Below, one piece after another: positions 26,994 through 36,004 of a stretch of 64,000 bases of DNA (position 1 is the stretch's first letter; each line of letters starts with the position of its first letter). The position numbers and the translations under genes were made by a program. Origin of the DNA: Rhodovulum kholense (GTDB lineage: Bacteria > Pseudomonadota > Alphaproteobacteria > Rhodobacterales > Rhodobacteraceae); NCBI RefSeq assembly GCF_003053725.1, contig NZ_QAYC01000015.1:1-64000 (forward strand), written 5' to 3'. Below the pieces are notes generated by a model that did no database searches, was not told the origin of the DNA, and saw nothing but the letters and a program-made list of their open reading frames with translations.

Positions 26994-29900
26994 GGCGTGA
27001 CGCTGGCGCGACCCGCATCGGTCCAGGCGCGGCGGTCGGGGCGGTACATGTCCTCGACGCTGGCCGCAGGGGCGCGATAGGTTCCGGGCGCGGTGGCGCG
27101 CAGGATATAGGCCAGCCGGAACGGATCGGCCGACCCCCAGTCGATGGCGGCAAGAAACCGGTCCTGCCTTGCCTCGCTGTGTTGCACCTCGGCGGTGGTG
27201 CCAAGCCAGTCGAGCGCTCGGATGTCGCCCGCCCGAAGCAGGTTCGGGTTGTCGATCTCGAAGCCCGCCGGGATCGGGTCCGAGACCATCAGCCGGGCCT
27301 GATCGGCCGAGAAGGGCGTCACCTCCAGAACCGTCACGATCCGGGTGCCCTGCGGCACGGCGTCAAGCGTGACCGGATCGCCTTCCAGCGTGTAGTGCTG
27401 TCGCGAGATGGCATAGCCATTGCCGCCCGCGGGGTCCGGCACCTCGGGCACGCCGAAGCTGGTGACGGTCAGCGTCTCGGCGCGGCCGCTTGCATTGCCC
27501 AGCACCGCCGGGCCATCGCCGGGGGCCAGAAGCCGCACCAGCGGTCCGGTCAGGGGCGCGCCGTTCAGGGTGAAGCCCTCTGCCCCGGGGCGGTCGATCA
27601 ACTCGTGGGTGGCCAGCAGCATCCAGCTGGCCTCCTGGGTCGATAGCGGCCGGTCGGTCGCCGCCAGATAGCCGGTCAGCGCGTCGCGGTCGACGGCGGT
27701 GCTGCCGGCGGCGAGGGCCAGCGTCAGAAGCCCCGCCGCGTCGCGCAGGTCGGTGCCGTAATCGGTGCGCCAGATCGGGGGCTCGTCCCGGCCAATCCGC
27801 CCGGCCATCATCCGGGCGGCGCGGGCGAACATCAGATCGGCCCGCGTCGGGTCGCCATAGGCGGCCAGCGCCGCGCCAAGCTGTCCGGCGGCCAGCGGCG
27901 TCGCGAAGGCCTCGGCCCTGGTGTCGGCATAGTAGCGCAGATCGGCCATCGCGGCCTTGCCCTCGCGCGCCAGCACCATCAGCGCATAGGCGATATCCTC
28001 GCCGCCATCGTCGAAATCGGGCGCGTAATTGACCCGGTTCTGCAGGTTGTCGAGCGCCATTCCGAAAGCCCGGTCGGGCACCGTCACGCCCTGCGCGCGG
28101 GCGCGCGAGAGGAAATCGGTGACATAGGCGTCGAGCCAGAAATCGCCCTCGCCCGGGGCCCAGAGCCCGAACCCGCCCGAGGGCGACTGGTTGGCCAGCA
28201 CCTCGGTCACCGCCTGATCCAGCCGCTCGGCCAGCCGGTCGCGGGTGACAAGCCCCAGCGCCTCGGCCACCTGGTCGAGGTACAGCAGCGGCAGCGCCTT
28301 CGACGTCACCTGCTCGGTGCAGCCATAGGGATAGCGGTCGAGGCTGGCCAGCAGCCCCGCCGCATCGAGCCGCGCGATCGGGCCAAGCGCCAGCGTCGCG
28401 CGCCCGGTCCCGGGCAGCATGTCGGCGAACAAGGCGTCATCGGCGGTGAAGCTTTGCCCGTCGGCGAGGGTAAAGCGCGAGGTCCGCACGACCTCTGGGT
28501 CGGTGACCTCGACCGGCAGCGTCAGGGTCCGGCTCAGCACCTTGCCATCGGGCGTGGTCAGGGCGACCTCGACATGGTGAACCCCCGGCATGCCCGCATT
28601 GATCGGGATCGACAGCGCGGTCTTGCCGCCCTCGGCCAGCTCGACCGCCTCGGGGATCGCGGCCGGATCGAGTGTCACGCCCTCGGCCGTGACACTCAGC
28701 GGCATCCGCCCGGCAGGGCCTTCGGCATGGACAAGTTCCAGCAGCAGGCGGCTTTCGTCACCGGGCGCGAGGAAGCGCGGCAGGCTTGCCGTCACCACCA
28801 CCGGATCGCGGATCAGGATATCGGCCTCGGCCTGACCGACCCCGGTCGGCGACCAGGCGACCGCCATCAGCCGGAGCGTGCCGTTGAAGGCCGGGATGTC
28901 GAGCCGGGCACGGGCGATCCCGTCCGCGCCCACCGTCACCGGCCCCGAGAACAGCGCGACCAGTTCCTCGGTCGGGGGCGGCGCCTGCCGCCGCATCCCG
29001 GCCGTGCCGTCGCCGCCCGAGCGCACCGTGCCCATGGCGCCGTTCAGCCCGTCGATGAGCCGCCCGTAGACGTCGCGCAGTCCCATCCCGAGCTTTCGCT
29101 GCCCGAAATAGTGATTGTCCGGGTCGGGGCTGGCAAAGCCCGTGACATTCAGGATGCCCAGATCGACGGCGGCGATAGTGGCATATGCGGTTTCGCCCGG
29201 CGCGATGCCCTCGACCTTCAGCGCGATGTCGAGCGGCTGGCGCGGCTCGGCCTCGGCCGGGACCTCGAAGGCGGCGGCCAGACGGTGCGGGCCGGGGTCG
29301 ACCGCGGCATGGGCCAGACCCAGCGCCCGGGTCGGGTTATGGCCCGCAGGCAGGTCCATCGGCCGGATCAGGGTCGCGGCGACATAGGCGCCCGCACCCC
29401 AGTCGTCGGTCACGGGCAGCCGGACGACGTTCTCGCCCTCGGTCAGCTCGACCGGCACCATGTCGATCAGCCGGTTCGACATCACCGTCACCAGCCCCTT
29501 GCCCGCCTCGCGCGGCACGATCCTCAGCGTCGCGGTCTCGCCGGGGCGATAGGCGGGCTTGTCCAGGGACAGTTCCAGCATGTCGGGCGTGGTGCTGGCA
29601 TCGGCGGGCGCGTACCAGCCGGCATCGAAGGCCAGCGCGGCCTCGGCCCAGGCGCCCTCGCCGCGTTCGGCCACCAGCTCGTAGCGCCCCCAGCGCACCG
29701 GCACCGCGATAGAGGCGCGGCCATCCTCGGGCCGGGTCTCGCCTTCGGAGATGCGCTCGCGGGTGGTGATCGGCTCCCACCGCCAGTCGCCATCGACGCG
29801 GTACCACTGATAGCGGGTCTCGACCCGGTTCAGCGCCCAGTGCAGCACCGTGTCCTCGGGCTGGCCGTCGGCCCCGAGCGCGATCAGGTCGAACCCGGCC

Positions 29901-32446
29901 TCGGCGCCTTCGCGCAGGTCGCCGTCAAAGCGCGGCTTGATCCCGACCAGCGGGCCGGACGGCACGACAGGGCGGGTGAGGCTGCGTTCGACCGGGCGCC
30001 CCGAGCCTTCGGACAGGCGCAGGGTGATCCGGGCCTCGACCGGCTTGCCCTCGGTCCTGAGGGTGGGCAGCGACAGCCCGATCCGGGCCTGTCCGGCCGC
30101 ATCGGTGCGGCCCGCGCCTTCGATTGCTGCCATCGCGGGCGCGACCGAGGCATCGTAGCGGCCGAAGACAACGCCCGGATAGGCAGGCAGACCCGAGACG
30201 GCGGCCAGGCGCACCTCGCCCTCGATAGGCAGATCGGCGCCGGGTGCTCCGAAGAGATAGCGCGCCTCGACCGACAGCAGCGGCGGGGCGGCGGGGTCGA
30301 TGGCTGCCTCGGGCAGGCCCAGATCGAAGTCGATCCGTTCGGGCAGGAAGTCCTCGACCAGGATCTTGGACGAGGCCAGCGCAGGCGCCTCGGGGTCGGC
30401 ATAGAGATCGAGCGTCCAGGTGCCGCGCGGTGCGGTTCCGGCGATGTCCAGATCGAAGACATGGCCCCCCGCGATGCCGCCCTGCGACAGCTGGCGGGCA
30501 TGTTCCAGCCCGTCGGGGCGCGACAGGATCGCGGTCAGCGGCAGATCGGCGATGGCCTCGGCCCGGTCGTCGCGCGTCAGCGCGGTCGCATGCACGGTCT
30601 CGCCGGTGCGGTAGGCGCCACGATCGGTGGTCAGGAAGACGTCGATGGGCGGCGCGGGCTCGCGGCCCTCGACACCCCGGTCCGACAGGTCGAATTCTGG
30701 ATCGGTCAGCGACAGGAAGGCGATGTCGGCGGTCCCGTCTTCGGCGGTCAGCATGGCAGGCGCGGCGCCCGCGCGCCCGCGCGTGAGGCCCGGTTCGAAC
30801 CGCGCATAGCCTTGTTCGTCGGTGGTGGCACTGCCCAGCACCTCGTTGGCGCGGGACAGCAGCGAGACCTTGACCCCGGCCTTGGGCTCGGCACTGCCAA
30901 GCGCGCGCACGAAGACATGCAGCCCGTCGGTGCCGCTCATGCTGGCAAGCCCCAGATCGGACAGCACGAACCACTGGGTTGCGGCAGGCACGTCATAGGG
31001 GTCCTCGCCGGGGATCGCGGCCTTCAGCGCATAGATCCCGGCGGGCTGGCCTGCCAGCGCCTCGTCGAGCGGCAGCCGCGTGGTCACGTCGCGGTTGAGA
31101 TCGCGCCCTACCTCGGCCTGGCCCGACCAGACCTTTTCGGCCAGATCGGTCGAGACGGTCTCTTCCTCCCAGGGCGACAGCGGCTCGCCGAAATAGCCGT
31201 TCTGCACCGACCGCAGCAGGTTCCGGTCGGACATCCGGTAGAGCGTCAAATCGAGCCGGTCGGAATTGACGGTGACGACGGGCAGCGCGGTGCCGCCCGC
31301 CTTCGGCAGCACATAGGCGCGGCCCGGAAACCGGACCGAGGGGCTGCGGTCGCGCACATACTGGGTCAGCGTCACGGGTTTCGACAGCGTCTCGCCGCTT
31401 GCGGCGGGCAGACCGGTGCGGAAGGTCAGCCGGTAGGTTTCGCCATGGACCAGCCCCTCGACGCACAGCCGCCGGTCCTCGGCGGTGACGGCCAGGCCCG
31501 GGTCGGGCAATTGCACGAAGGGGGCGTAATCGGTCCGGGCCTTGACGAGATCCTCGGAGAATTCGGCGCAGATCCGGGGTCGGGCGGCATCGCTTTCGAC
31601 CACGGTCCCGGTGATCCGGAAGCCATACTTGCCGATGGCCTCGTCCAGCCGCGCGGACAGCTCGTCCCGGGGGGCGAGATCCTGCGCCAGGCGCAGCGCC
31701 GGGATCATGTCGCGGCCGCGGCCGAGATCCTCGAGCGCGCCAGCCATCACCTCGAGCGCGCGGGCCCGCACGGCCGGGGCGCCGCCGCGCAGATAGGCGT
31801 TGACCGCCGCCGACAGGGCGTCGCCCTGCGCCCGGCGCCGGGCGCCGCTGTCCTCGGGCGACAGCGCGGCCGAGGCGGCGGCATAGTCGGTCCAGGCGGC
31901 GGGCTCGTCGCTCAGCGCGACCGCGGCGCCCAGCAGGCGGCGCGCTTCGGTCGGGCGGTTCGCGGCGCGGGCAGAGGTCGCCGCGCGGCGCAGTTCCTCC
32001 AATGTGGCGCCATCGACCGGATGGTCCTGCGGCAGCTTCTCGGCCTGCGCGCGGGCCTCGGCCAGATCGCTGGCGCGCAGGAAGTCCAGCTCGGCCGCGC
32101 GGGCCGGGGCGGCGGCGAGAACCGCCGGGTCGGTCGTCACGATCCGGGCCGAGACGGCCCCGGAATAGGGCGTAGGCGCCTCGGCCCGGGACTTCGGGAA
32201 ACAGGCGCTGGAACGGGCGTTGAAGGTGAAGGCGGCGCAGCGTGCATCGCTCAGGCAGGCGCGCAGGCAGCCCGGCAAGCTGGTGTCGAGAAGGGTCCGA
32301 AGATCGCCGCCCGGAAAGTCCATGTCGCGCCACAGCACGGCGCGGCGGTCGGGCAGCGGGCTGCCCTCGGACTGGGCGGCCGCGCCGGTCGTGAGGGTTG
32401 CAAGGGCGGTGAGGGCAAGGGCCAGAAGGGCGGCTGAACGGGCCAT
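26990..32446 (-). CDS. Alpha-2-macroglobulin-like periplasmic protease trap with an N-terminal PAN-type domain
   Basis: A giant 1818-residue exported protein. A Sec signal peptide (LLALALTALATLTTGAAAQ) is followed by a small Cys-rich PAN/Apple-like domain (GCLRACLSDARCAAFTFNARSSACF). Next come the repeated macroglobulin beta domains and the thioester site YGCTEQ with C1376-Q1379, then an alpha/alpha-toroid region. Such proteins are thought to trap attacking proteases by covalent capture and, with PBP1C, guard and repair the wall. The start at 32446 follows GAGGAGG; the frame extends to 32539 without a better site. No lipobox is seen, so it is soluble periplasmic here, unlike E. coli YfhM. Confidence 0.92.
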   Translation of the reverse strand: MARSAALLALALTALATLTTGAAAQSEGSPLPDRRAVLWRDMDFPGGDLRTLLDTSLPGCLRACLSDARCAAFTFNARSSACFPKSRAEAPTPYSGAVSARIVTTDPAVLAAAPARAAELDFLRASDLAEARAQAEKLPQDHPVDGATLEELRRAATSARAANRPTEARRLLGAAVALSDEPAAWTDYAAASAALSPEDSGARRRAQGDALSAAVNAYLRGGAPAVRARALEVMAGALEDLGRGRDMIPALRLAQDLAPRDELSARLDEAIGKYGFRITGTVVESDAARPRICAEFSEDLVKARTDYAPFVQLPDPGLAVTAEDRRLCVEGLVHGETYRLTFRTGLPAASGETLSKPVTLTQYVRDRSPSVRFPGRAYVLPKAGGTALPVVTVNSDRLDLTLYRMSDRNLLRSVQNGYFGEPLSPWEEETVSTDLAEKVWSGQAEVGRDLNRDVTTRLPLDEALAGQPAGIYALKAAIPGEDPYDVPAATQWFVLSDLGLASMSGTDGLHVFVRALGSAEPKAGVKVSLLSRANEVLGSATTDEQGYARFEPGLTRGRAGAAPAMLTAEDGTADIAFLSLTDPEFDLSDRGVEGREPAPPIDVFLTTDRGAYRTGETVHATALTRDDRAEAIADLPLTAILSRPDGLEHARQLSQGGIAGGHVFDLDIAGTAPRGTWTLDLYADPEAPALASSKILVEDFLPERIDFDLGLPEAAIDPAAPPLLSVEARYLFGAPGADLPIEGEVRLAAVSGLPAYPGVVFGRYDASVAPAMAAIEGAGRTDAAGQARIGLSLPTLRTEGKPVEARITLRLSEGSGRPVERSLTRPVVPSGPLVGIKPRFDGDLREGAEAGFDLIALGADGQPEDTVLHWALNRVETRYQWYRVDGDWRWEPITTRERISEGETRPEDGRASIAVPVRWGRYELVAERGEGAWAEAALAFDAGWYAPADASTTPDMLELSLDKPAYRPGETATLRIVPREAGKGLVTVMSNRLIDMVPVELTEGENVVRLPVTDDWGAGAYVAATLIRPMDLPAGHNPTRALGLAHAAVDPGPHRLAAAFEVPAEAEPRQPLDIALKVEGIAPGETAYATIAAVDLGILNVTGFASPDPDNHYFGQRKLGMGLRDVYGRLIDGLNGAMGTVRSGGDGTAGMRRQAPPPTEELVALFSGPVTVGADGIARARLDIPAFNGTLRLMAVAWSPTGVGQAEADILIRDPVVVTASLPRFLAPGDESRLLLELVHAEGPAGRMPLSVTAEGVTLDPAAIPEAVELAEGGKTALSIPINAGMPGVHHVEVALTTPDGKVLSRTLTLPVEVTDPEVVRTSRFTLADGQSFTADDALFADMLPGTGRATLALGPIARLDAAGLLASLDRYPYGCTEQVTSKALPLLYLDQVAEALGLVTRDRLAERLDQAVTEVLANQSPSGGFGLWAPGEGDFWLDAYVTDFLSRARAQGVTVPDRAFGMALDNLQNRVNYAPDFDDGGEDIAYALMVLAREGKAAMADLRYYADTRAEAFATPLAAGQLGAALAAYGDPTRADLMFARAARMMAGRIGRDEPPIWRTDYGTDLRDAAGLLTLALAAGSTAVDRDALTGYLAATDRPLSTQEASWMLLATHELIDRPGAEGFTLNGAPLTGPLVRLLAPGDGPAVLGNASGRAETLTVTSFGVPEVPDPAGGNGYAISRQHYTLEGDPVTLDAVPQGTRIVTVLEVTPFSADQARLMVSDPIPAGFEIDNPNLLRAGDIRALDWLGTTAEVQHSEARQDRFLAAIDWGSADPFRLAYILRATAPGTYRAPAASVEDMYRPDRRAWTDAGRASVTP

Positions 32447-32583
32447 CAAGGCCTCCTCGTCAGGCTGAAATTGCCGGGATGCTGACACGTCACGCGCGTA
32501 TTTGGCAAGGATTCCCGGCCGCGTTAATCGGCTGTTCACCGTGACGCGCCCAATACCGGAGAAACGATTACCAGGGGTCCGGA

Positions 32584-35154
32584 ATGGATCTGCATGACAA
32601 GCTGGCCAAGGAACGGCGCGCCCGTCTGGCGGCAGAACGCCTGCTGGAACAGAAAAGCCGCGAGCTGTTCGAAGCGAACCGCCGTCTGGCGCTGCATGCC
32701 CGTGCCCTGTCGGAAGAGATCGTCCAGACCCGCCAGACCGCCGAGGAACTGCGCGGCCGCAACAACAAGGTCATGAACGAACTGGCCGAGGTCTCGAAGG
32801 CCTTCACCGTGGCCAAGCAGCGGCTTTGGGACTCGCTCGAAACCGTCAAGGACGGCTTTTCGCTGTTCGATGCCGACGACCGGCTGGTGATCGCCAACAA
32901 TGCCTTCTTCGAGCTGTTCGAGGGGCTCGAGGCGGTCGCGCCCGGCGCCCGCTATGACGAGATCATCCGGCTGGCGGTCGAGGAGGGGCTGTTCGACATC
33001 GGCGACGAACGCCCGCAGGAATTCGCCGAGGATCTGCTGTCGCGCTGGCATCTCGATCCGGTGCCCTCGCGGGTGGTCCGGCTCTGGACCGGCGAATACA
33101 TCAAGCTGATCGACCGCCGCACACCCTCGGGCGATATGGTCTGCCTCGGCATCAACATCACCGACATGATGCGGATGTGGGCCTCGGTCGAGGCGATCCC
33201 CGACGCCTTCGTGCTGTACGACTACGAAGACCGGCTGGTGATGTGCAACGACCGCTACCGCGAGTTCTATGCCGAAAGCGCCGAGGCCATGGTCCCGGGG
33301 GCCAGGTTCGAGGACGTTCTGCGTCACGGTCTGGCACATGGCCAGTATCCCGAGGCCCTGGGCCGCGAGGAAGAGTGGCTGACCGAACGGATGACCAACC
33401 ACCAGAAGCCCGGAGCCCCGGTCGAACAGCGGCTGGCCGACGGGCGCTGGCTGCGCATCCTCGAACAGCGCACCCCCGATGGCGGGATCGTCGGGCTTCG
33501 GGTCGATATCACCGAACAGAAGCGCCAGCAGGAGGCGCTGGATCAGGCCCGCGTCGCCGCCGAGGCCGCGAACCGCGCCAAGTCGGCCTTCCTCGCCAAC
33601 ATGAGCCACGAGCTGCGGACCCCGATGAACGGGGTGGTCGGGATGGCCGAACTGTTGTGCGAAACCGACATGTCCGAAGAACAGCGGCTTTACGCCCATA
33701 CCATCCGCGAGTCGGGCGAGGCGCTTCTGGGGCTTTTGAACGACGTGCTCGATTATTCCAAGATCGAGGCCGACAAGCTGACCCTGCATCCCGAACCCTT
33801 CGATCTGGAACGGATCATCCACGAGGTGGTGATGCTGCTGCAGGCTCCGGCCCGGGACAAGCAGCTCGACATGCTGATCGATTACGACATCTTCCTGCCC
33901 ACGCGCTTCGTGGGCGACGGGGTGCGGGTGCGGCAGATCCTCACCAACCTCGTCGGCAACGCGGTCAAGTTCACCGAGGAAGGCCATGTGCTGGTGCGTG
34001 TCGTTGGCATCGAGGACGCGCCTGGCAGCTACCAGATCCACCTGATCGTGGAGGATACCGGCATCGGCATATCTCCCGATCTGCAAGAGCATATCTTTGG
34101 CGAGTTCAACCAGGTCGACGACCAGGAGAACCGCAAGTTCGAGGGCACCGGGCTGGGTCTCGCCATCACCAAGCGGCTGGTGGGCATGATGGAGGGCGAG
34201 ATCTGGCTGGTCTCGGAAAAGGGCGAGGGGGCCTGTTTCGGCATCCGCCTGACGCTTCCGGTCTGCGAAGAGGCCGACGACCTGCCGGTCGCGCCCCCCA
34301 TCGGCGCGCGTCGGGTGCTGGTGGTCGACGATCAGGAGGTGAACCGCACCATCCTCGAACGCCAGCTGGCCCAGCTGGGGCTGGAGGTGGTTTCCCATAT
34401 CTGCGGCGAACTCGCGCTTCAGGACGCCCAGGGTTTCGATCTTGTCATAACCGATCACCGCATGCCCGGGATGGACGGCATGTCCTTCGCGCGGGCGCTG
34501 CGCGACGGCGGCTATGCGGGTCCGATCCTGATGCTGTCCTCGAACCCGATGCGGATGCGGGCGACCGACGACCCGCAGTCGAGCGGGATCGACATGGTGC
34601 TGCAAAAGCCGCTGCTGCGGCGCGCGCTTTTCGAGGCGGTGGCGAAGCTCGCGCCGCCCGGACCGGCCACCGCCGCCCCCGCCGCGCTGCCTGCGCCGGA
34701 CGCCTCGACCGGTGACCCGGCACCGGGCGGCGTCCTCCCGATGCGGGTGCTCGCGGCCGAGGACAACCGCACGAACCGGCTGGTTCTGGAAAAGATGCTG
34801 GGCGGGCTCGCGCTCGAGATCCGCTTTGCCAAGGACGGGAACGAGGCGGTCGACGCCTTCGCCGAGGCCCGCCCCGACCTAATCCTGATGGATATCTCGA
34901 TGCCGGGCTGCGACGGCAAGGAAGCCACGCGCCGGATCCGCGCGCTCGAGGCCGGAACCGGGGTCGCGCCGGTGCCGGTGATCGCGCTGACCGCCCATGC
35001 ACTCAGCGGCGATGTCCTCGAGATCCTCGAGGCCGGGCTTGACGGCTGCCTGACCAAGCCCTTGCGCAAGGCCGAGATCGTCGAGACGCTGGAGGCCTAC
35101 CGCCCCGACAACCGCCTGCCGATCCTGCCGGGGGCGGCGGCGGGGGAGGCGTGA
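32584..35154 (+). CDS. Hybrid sensor histidine kinase with two receiver domains
   Basis: An 856-residue cytoplasmic sensor kinase without membrane segments. Domains in order: a long N-terminal coiled coil (about 1-85), two PAS-like domains (SLETVKDGFSLFDADDRLVI and SVEAIPDAFVLYDYEDRLVM), and the HisKA with H342 in FLANMSHELRTPMNG. The ATPase has N-box LTNLVGNAVKFTEEG, VEDTGIGIS and GTGLGLAI. Two receivers follow, with D624 in DLVITDHRMPGMDG and D770 in DLILMDISMPGCDG; both keep the Lys of KPL. There is no phosphotransfer domain, so an external one is expected. The signal is unknown. It is divergent from the macroglobulin gene. Confidence 0.9.
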   Translation: MDLHDKLAKERRARLAAERLLEQKSRELFEANRRLALHARALSEEIVQTRQTAEELRGRNNKVMNELAEVSKAFTVAKQRLWDSLETVKDGFSLFDADDRLVIANNAFFELFEGLEAVAPGARYDEIIRLAVEEGLFDIGDERPQEFAEDLLSRWHLDPVPSRVVRLWTGEYIKLIDRRTPSGDMVCLGINITDMMRMWASVEAIPDAFVLYDYEDRLVMCNDRYREFYAESAEAMVPGARFEDVLRHGLAHGQYPEALGREEEWLTERMTNHQKPGAPVEQRLADGRWLRILEQRTPDGGIVGLRVDITEQKRQQEALDQARVAAEAANRAKSAFLANMSHELRTPMNGVVGMAELLCETDMSEEQRLYAHTIRESGEALLGLLNDVLDYSKIEADKLTLHPEPFDLERIIHEVVMLLQAPARDKQLDMLIDYDIFLPTRFVGDGVRVRQILTNLVGNAVKFTEEGHVLVRVVGIEDAPGSYQIHLIVEDTGIGISPDLQEHIFGEFNQVDDQENRKFEGTGLGLAITKRLVGMMEGEIWLVSEKGEGACFGIRLTLPVCEEADDLPVAPPIGARRVLVVDDQEVNRTILERQLAQLGLEVVSHICGELALQDAQGFDLVITDHRMPGMDGMSFARALRDGGYAGPILMLSSNPMRMRATDDPQSSGIDMVLQKPLLRRALFEAVAKLAPPGPATAAPAALPAPDASTGDPAPGGVLPMRVLAAEDNRTNRLVLEKMLGGLALEIRFAKDGNEAVDAFAEARPDLILMDISMPGCDGKEATRRIRALEAGTGVAPVPVIALTAHALSGDVLEILEAGLDGCLTKPLRKAEIVETLEAYRPDNRLPILPGAAAGEA

Positions 35155-35167
35155 GCCGGGCTTTCCG

Positions 35168-35944
35168 TCAGGAGTCGCCGTCCCGCAGGAAGACGAGCGT
35201 GCTGTCGTCGGACACCTCGGGCCGGAACCGGTAGCCGCCCGCGTCGAAATCCTTCAGGCCCTCGGGGTCGGTCAGGCGGCGTTCGACGATGAAGCGCGCC
35301 ATCGCGCCGCGCGCCTTCTTGGCGTAGAAGCTGACGATCTTCGGCCCCGAGGGGCGTTCCTCGAAAAAGACCGGCGTGACGACCTTGGGCTTTAGTGCGG
35401 TCCGGTCGGCAGCGGTGAAGTATTCCTTGCTTGCGCAGTTCACCAGAAAGTGCGTGCCCGCCGCCTCGGCCGCGCGGTTCAGCGCCTCGGCGACCCGGTC
35501 GCCCCAGAAATCGTACAGGCAGGCGCCCTTTTCGGTGGCCAGACGGCTGCCCATTTCCAGCCGGTGCGGCTGGATCGCATCGAGCGGTCGCAAAAGCCCG
35601 TAAAGCCCCGACAGGATGCGCAGATGGCCTTGGGCATAGCGCAGGTCATCGGGATCGAGCGATCCGGCATCGAGCCCGGCATAGGTGTCGCCGTCGAAAA
35701 GATGGACGGCAGGTTTCACCGCCTCGGGGGCGGGTTCGGCCTGAAAGCCCGCGAAGCGCGCGGCGTTCAGACAGGCGAGGTTGTCGCTGATATGCATGAG
35801 CCCGCGCAGGTCGTCGGGCGAAAGCCGCGCCGCCACCCCGGCCAGATGGGTGGCCTCGGCCTGAAACTCGGGCCGCGTCGTCGGGCCGACATCGGGACCG
35901 GGCTTCTCGTCAAGCCGTTTGGCGGGCGAAATCACCACAAGCAT
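35168..35944 (-). CDS. yaaA: Peroxide stress protein YaaA
   Basis: A 258-residue member of the UPF0246/YaaA family: MLVVISPAKRLD at the N-terminus, RPEFQAEATHLAGVAARLS, LSGLYGLLRPLDAIQPHRLEMG in the middle and FYAKKARGAMARFI near the end. In E. coli YaaA lowers free iron during peroxide stress and binds DNA. Length is normal. It lies 60 bases downstream of recQ on the same strand, so the two could be co-transcribed. Confidence 0.92.
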   Translation of the reverse strand: MLVVISPAKRLDEKPGPDVGPTTRPEFQAEATHLAGVAARLSPDDLRGLMHISDNLACLNAARFAGFQAEPAPEAVKPAVHLFDGDTYAGLDAGSLDPDDLRYAQGHLRILSGLYGLLRPLDAIQPHRLEMGSRLATEKGACLYDFWGDRVAEALNRAAEAAGTHFLVNCASKEYFTAADRTALKPKVVTPVFFEERPSGPKIVSFYAKKARGAMARFIVERRLTDPEGLKDFDAGGYRFRPEVSDDSTLVFLRDGDS

Positions 35945-36004
35945 GGGGAACCTCCTGCAACCTCGCGCAACTGATAGCAGCCCTGCGGCCGGGGTAAAGG
36001 CGCC

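Noticed and set aside
24936-27080. A 714-codon open frame on the + strand
   Set aside because: Antisense of pbpC with biased composition and no ribosome site.
28454-32437. A 1327-codon open frame on the + strand
   Set aside because: It is the antisense shadow of the alpha-2-macroglobulin gene; its product is a low-complexity Gly/Arg/Gln-rich sequence with no domain, as expected from reversed GC-rich codons.
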